DNA of 64,000 nt from Sphingobacterium lactis (GTDB lineage: Bacteria; Bacteroidota; Bacteroidia; Sphingobacteriales; Sphingobacteriaceae), in contig NZ_CP049246.1 in NCBI RefSeq assembly GCF_011046555.1, positions 2,914,001 to 2,978,000 on the forward strand. The letters are read 5' to 3'. The notes beneath the pieces were generated by a model. It ran no database searches. It worked only from the letters and a program-made list of their open reading frames with translations, and had not been told where the DNA came from. Positions 61,207 to 64,000 of the stretch are shown here, one piece after another; the first letter of the stretch is position 1, and every line of letters begins with the position of its first letter. A program made the position numbers and the translations under genes.

Positions 61207-61544
61207 ACCAGCATAAGCTAATCATGAAAACATAAGCAAGGCACCTTTCAGGTGTCTTTTTTATTTTCCGCGCGTACGTTCGGATATAGGAAAAATCAAT
61301 ACTTGCAAAAACATTTACGGTAAGGTTATAATTGTTCAGCATGCCGCTGAAATTAGCCATCTTGATTCCTGAATTTTAAACATTTTTAGCTGTCTGTTAC
61401 AAAGCGAAACTAACGCTAAAAAATAGGTATATAAGGGCTATGGGACGCGATAACCAGATTGTTTTATTTTTTTCAAAAAAAATTTAGCAATTGGATTTTC
61501 TTATCTAATTTTACATAACAAACGACAATATCATAATTAACAAC
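61207..61544. other. Intergenic region before the acidic-protein gene
   Basis: 338 bp holding the scpB terminator (61238-61258) and the promoter of the small acidic protein. No other gene is visible. Confidence 0.6.
61238..61258 (+). terminator. Terminator of mqnC-scpB
   Basis: AAGGCACCT / AGGTGTCTT with TTC loop and a run of T. Stem has one G-U pair. Confidence 0.7.
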
Positions 61545-61718
61545 ATGGCTACAATGCAAGAATTTGAAACAGAGGTAATGGTTGATGAGCGCGTACTCAA
61601 CTTCAACGGTCCTGATGACGATGATGATATCTTTGAAGACGATGATGAATTCGGATTAGATGATATCGACTCTATTGGAGGATTTGATGATTTTGATGAC
61701 GATGATGATGATTTTTAA
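61545..61718 (+). CDS. Small highly acidic protein (57 aa)
   Basis: A 57-residue gene found by hand, ATG 61545 to TAA 61716-61718, with AT-rich leader. More than 40 percent of residues are Asp or Glu, in runs such as PDDDDDIFEDDDEF and DDFDDDDDDF. There are no Lys, Cys or Trp residues and only one Arg, and the Asp-rich C-terminal two thirds is likely disordered. A strong dedicated terminator (61733-61777) and clean frame support it as real. Such acidic proteins may bind cations or basic proteins. No family is recognised. Confidence 0.75.
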   Translation: MATMQEFETEVMVDERVLNFNGPDDDDDIFEDDDEFGLDDIDSIGGFDDFDDDDDDF

Positions 61719-61732
61719 TCTACATAGCCGAT

Positions 61733-61777
61733 AAAAAACAAACAGGCCTGAAATAAATTCAGGCCTGTTTGTTTTTT
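61733..61777 (+). terminator. Very strong terminator of the acidic-protein gene
   Basis: Twenty-base arms 61733-61752 and 61758-61777 pair perfectly around loop ATAAA, with core CAGGCCTGAA / TTCAGGCCTG and a T-run. Confidence 0.93.
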
Positions 61778-62232
61778 AGTAGATAGTAGTTAGTATGAAG
61801 TATTAAGACCTATGGGGGCGGGAAAGGTAATTTTTTTGGGGGGGGTGTTCATGTGGAGATTTGGAGATGTGGTATAATAACTGAAATAAATTCAGGCCTA
61901 TTTGTTTTTTAGTAGATAGTAGTTAGTATGAAGTATTAAGACCTATGGGTGCGGGAAAGGTTATGGGGGGGGTGTTCTTGTGGAGATTTGGAGATGTGGT
62001 ATAATAACAGTGATAAATTCAGACCTCTATTTTTTTAGTAGGTAGTTGTTAGTATGAAGTATTAAGACCTATGGGTGCGGGAAAGGTTATTAGGGGGTGT
62101 TCATGTGGAGATTTGGAGATATGGTATAATAACTGAAATAAATTCAGGCCTGTTCGTTTTTTAGTAGGTAGTAGTTATTATGAAGTATTAAGACCTATGG
62201 GTGCGGGAAAGGTTATTGGGGTTGTTCATTTG
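61748..62232 (+). repeat. Minisatellite of four ~130-bp copies
   Basis: Copies begin at 61748, 61881, 62008 and 62133 with CTGAAATAAATTCAGG or a close variant and continue with TTTAGTAGRTAG, AAGTATTAAGACCTATGGG and GCGGGAAAGGT. The first overlaps the terminator at its loop and 3' arm; later copies lack the 5' arm and do not form the hairpin. Confidence 0.9.
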
Positions 62233-62293
62233 GAAATCATGGACGAAAGGGACCAAATGGGAAGGTGTTTTTTTTGATGGAATCATATAAATA

Positions 62294-62324
62294 AAAAGGG
62301 CGAACTGTTGAAGTTTGCCCTTTT
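62294..62324 (-). terminator. Terminator of the GH92 gene
   Basis: AAAAGGGCGAAC / GTTTGCCCTTTT with one G-U, followed on the minus strand by a T-run. Confidence 0.8.
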
Positions 62325-62338
62325 CTTATGTTGTTTGA

Positions 62339-64000
62339 CTATTTGTCGTCCTTACTCATGGAGAATGGTAGGTCTGCTTTGTTCACTCCCCTTTGCTTGT
62401 TGGGTTCTGCGCCCATATCAAATGTGAGGTTGGCACCTTTGACCAGTTCGCTATGGTTCAAGAAGTTCTTTGTGTAGTTCTTGCCGTTCCATTTCAGGTT
62501 CTGGATATACCGGTTCTGATCGGAGTTGTTTTTAGTTTCGATCTGAATGGTTTTCCCGTTGCTCAGGTGCATGGTGATCTTATCGAAAATCGGAGAACCG
62601 ATGACATACTCATCCGTTGCCGGTGTAACCGGATAGAATCCCAAAGCCGAGAATACATACCACGCTGAAGTCTGTCCGTTGTCCTCATCCCCACAATATC
62701 CATCAGGGTTGGGAGAATACATTCTGTTCATGGTTTCACGAATCCAATATTGTGCTTTCCATGGTGCACCTACGTGGTTGTATAGGTAGATCATGTGTTG
62801 GATCGGCTGATTGCCATGCGCATATTGCCCCATATTGGCGATCTGCATTTCACGGATTTCATGGATCGGGAATCCATAATAGCTGTCGTCAAAAACCGGT
62901 GGCAAGGTGAATACAGAATCCAACTTAATTTCCATCGCCTGGTGGCCTCCCATTAACTTCGCCAATCCTTCAACATCCTGGAAGACCGACCAACTGTAAT
63001 GCCAGCTGTTCCCTTCCGTAAAGGCGTCACCCCATTTGAAGGGATTAAATGGATTGGACCATGATCCGTCCTTATTCTTGCCGCGCATCAATCCAGTTGC
63101 TGGGTCAAACAGCTTCTCGTAGTTATACGCTCTTTTCTTGTAGAGCTCTTGATCTTCCTTTGATTTACCCAATGCTTTTGCCAATTGATAAATGGAAAAA
63201 TCATCATAGGCATATTCCAGCGTACGAGCTGCATTTTCATTGATCTTGACATCATAAGGTACATACCCCAATTCCTTATAGTAATCGGCACCAGCACGGC
63301 CCACAGCGGTTAAGGGGCCAGCATTATTGGCACCATGAAGCACAGCTTCATATAAGGTCTCGATATCCTTGGATCGAACGCCTTTTACCCACGCGTCCGC
63401 CACAACCGAAGCCGAGTTATTACCGACCATCACGTTCCGCAATCCAGGGCTTGCCCATTCCGGCAACCAGCCGCTTTCCCGGTAGGCATTTGCCAAACCT
63501 TCCTGCATCTTCAGGTTCACCTCCGGGTACATGAGGTTCAAGAACGGAAATAAGGCGCGGAAGGTATCCCAGAAGCCTGTATCCGTGAACATATACCCCG
63601 GCAACACTTCGCCATTGTATGGAGAATAATGCATCACATTTCCGTTGGCATCGATTTCATAGAACATGCGCGGGAATAATAGCGAACGGTAAAGGGAAGA
63701 ATAGAAAATACGCATCTGATCGATCGTACCACCTTCTACCTGAATCTTACCCAACTCCGTATTCCAAATATCTGCGCCCTTCTCTACCTGTTCATCAAAG
63801 GTAACACCGTCCAATTCCTTCAGGTTAAGCTCGGCCTGTTCCGGACTTATAAAGGATGATGCCGCTTTCATGAGTACCTGATCACCGGCATTGGCGTTCT
63901 GGAACCCGACGATCGCACCGACATGGTCCGCTTGGATCTTATAGCGGCCGTCCGTTAGCACAGAGTCCGCAAAGGTTGCCACGTTCGCAAATGGCTTATC
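62339..64000 (-). CDS. Glycoside hydrolase family 92 alpha-mannosidase, 5' end beyond the window
   Basis: The frame is open to the right edge, so the first part of the gene is missing; about 553 C-terminal residues are visible. The visible part holds the catalytic domain and C-terminal sequences of GH92: IFYSSLYRSLLFPRMFYEID, YSPYNGEVLPGYMFTDTGFWDTFRALFPFL, GYCGDEDNGQTSAWYVFSALGFYPVTP and YVIGSPIFDKITMHLSNGK, all given with the gaps between. These are the calcium-dependent exo-alpha-mannosidase signatures. Members usually have about 750 residues and often carry a signal peptide or lipobox; the start here lies off the edge. It would act on mannose-containing glycans. Confidence 0.94.
   Translation of the reverse strand, partial: DKPFANVATFADSVLTDGRYKIQADHVGAIVGFQNANAGDQVLMKAASSFISPEQAELNLKELDGVTFDEQVEKGADIWNTELGKIQVEGGTIDQMRIFYSSLYRSLLFPRMFYEIDANGNVMHYSPYNGEVLPGYMFTDTGFWDTFRALFPFLNLMYPEVNLKMQEGLANAYRESGWLPEWASPGLRNVMVGNNSASVVADAWVKGVRSKDIETLYEAVLHGANNAGPLTAVGRAGADYYKELGYVPYDVKINENAARTLEYAYDDFSIYQLAKALGKSKEDQELYKKRAYNYEKLFDPATGLMRGKNKDGSWSNPFNPFKWGDAFTEGNSWHYSWSVFQDVEGLAKLMGGHQAMEIKLDSVFTLPPVFDDSYYGFPIHEIREMQIANMGQYAHGNQPIQHMIYLYNHVGAPWKAQYWIRETMNRMYSPNPDGYCGDEDNGQTSAWYVFSALGFYPVTPATDEYVIGSPIFDKITMHLSNGKTIQIETKNNSDQNRYIQNLKWNGKNYTKNFLNHSELVKGANLTFDMGAEPNKQRGVNKADLPFSMSKDDK

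Overview
The window reads as chromosomal DNA of a Bacteroidota bacterium, most likely Sphingobacteriaceae (Sphingobacterium-like). The evidence is a SusC/SusD pair, many lipoproteins with a Bacteroidota-style lipobox, -7 promoter boxes of the TAnnTTTG form, a GH2/GH92 glycosidase repertoire, the futalosine menaquinone enzyme MqnC, and moderate-to-low GC. Genus is an inference from style only. I see no rRNA, tRNA, phage, transposase or CRISPR.

Layout. 1-8.2 kb: the end of a Tic20-like/DUF4870 membrane protein, lipoproteins, an MhqD/MhqO-type hydrolase-dioxygenase pair, a secreted GH2 enzyme, a release-factor-fold protein, and a TetR regulator facing two small membrane proteins across a clear operator. 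8.1-16.6 kb: lipoproteins, a TPM-domain protein, DUF4230, a methyltransferase, an Fsr-like exporter, an outer-membrane barrel and an ABM-type protein.

16.5-27.2 kb: a compact ten-gene kdp potassium-uptake operon on the minus strand. Its order is two small paralogous soluble proteins with a 28-residue membrane peptide between them, then kdpF (25 aa), kdpA, kdpB, kdpC, a beta-barrel porin, a truncated KdpD (KdpD plus USP domains only) and a separate HAMP/PAS histidine kinase. A sigma-54 activator-type response regulator sits directly upstream instead of KdpE. This is the most distinctive gene system in the window.

27.2-41 kb: a secreted thermonuclease, a Tat-exported phospholipase C, SusD and SusC, and a four-gene operon of two secreted hydrolases, a beta-hydroxyacid dehydrogenase-type enzyme and a Tat-type aldo/keto reductase. 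A nested palindromic element follows.

41-51.5 kb: an island of small ligand-binding-fold proteins (SRPBCC/AHSA1, VOC/glyoxalase, DUF1801, DUF6157, DUF1697, SnoaL-like). Two promoters in it carry the same palindrome at the same distance from the -7 box. The island is interrupted at 45.65-46.9 kb by gene-free DNA built from repeats: a 376-bp-spaced direct repeat, two very long hairpins, and five tandem copies of an 86-bp unit.

51.5-64 kb: a secreted beta-lactamase-fold protein, a DUF1232 protein, a run of three terminator-ended small transcription-unit-like elements, an FAD oxidoreductase-catalase operon, a dicarboxylate symporter, mqnC-scpB, an unusually acidic 57-aa protein followed by a minisatellite that begins inside its terminator, and the C-terminal part of a GH92 alpha-mannosidase running off the right edge.
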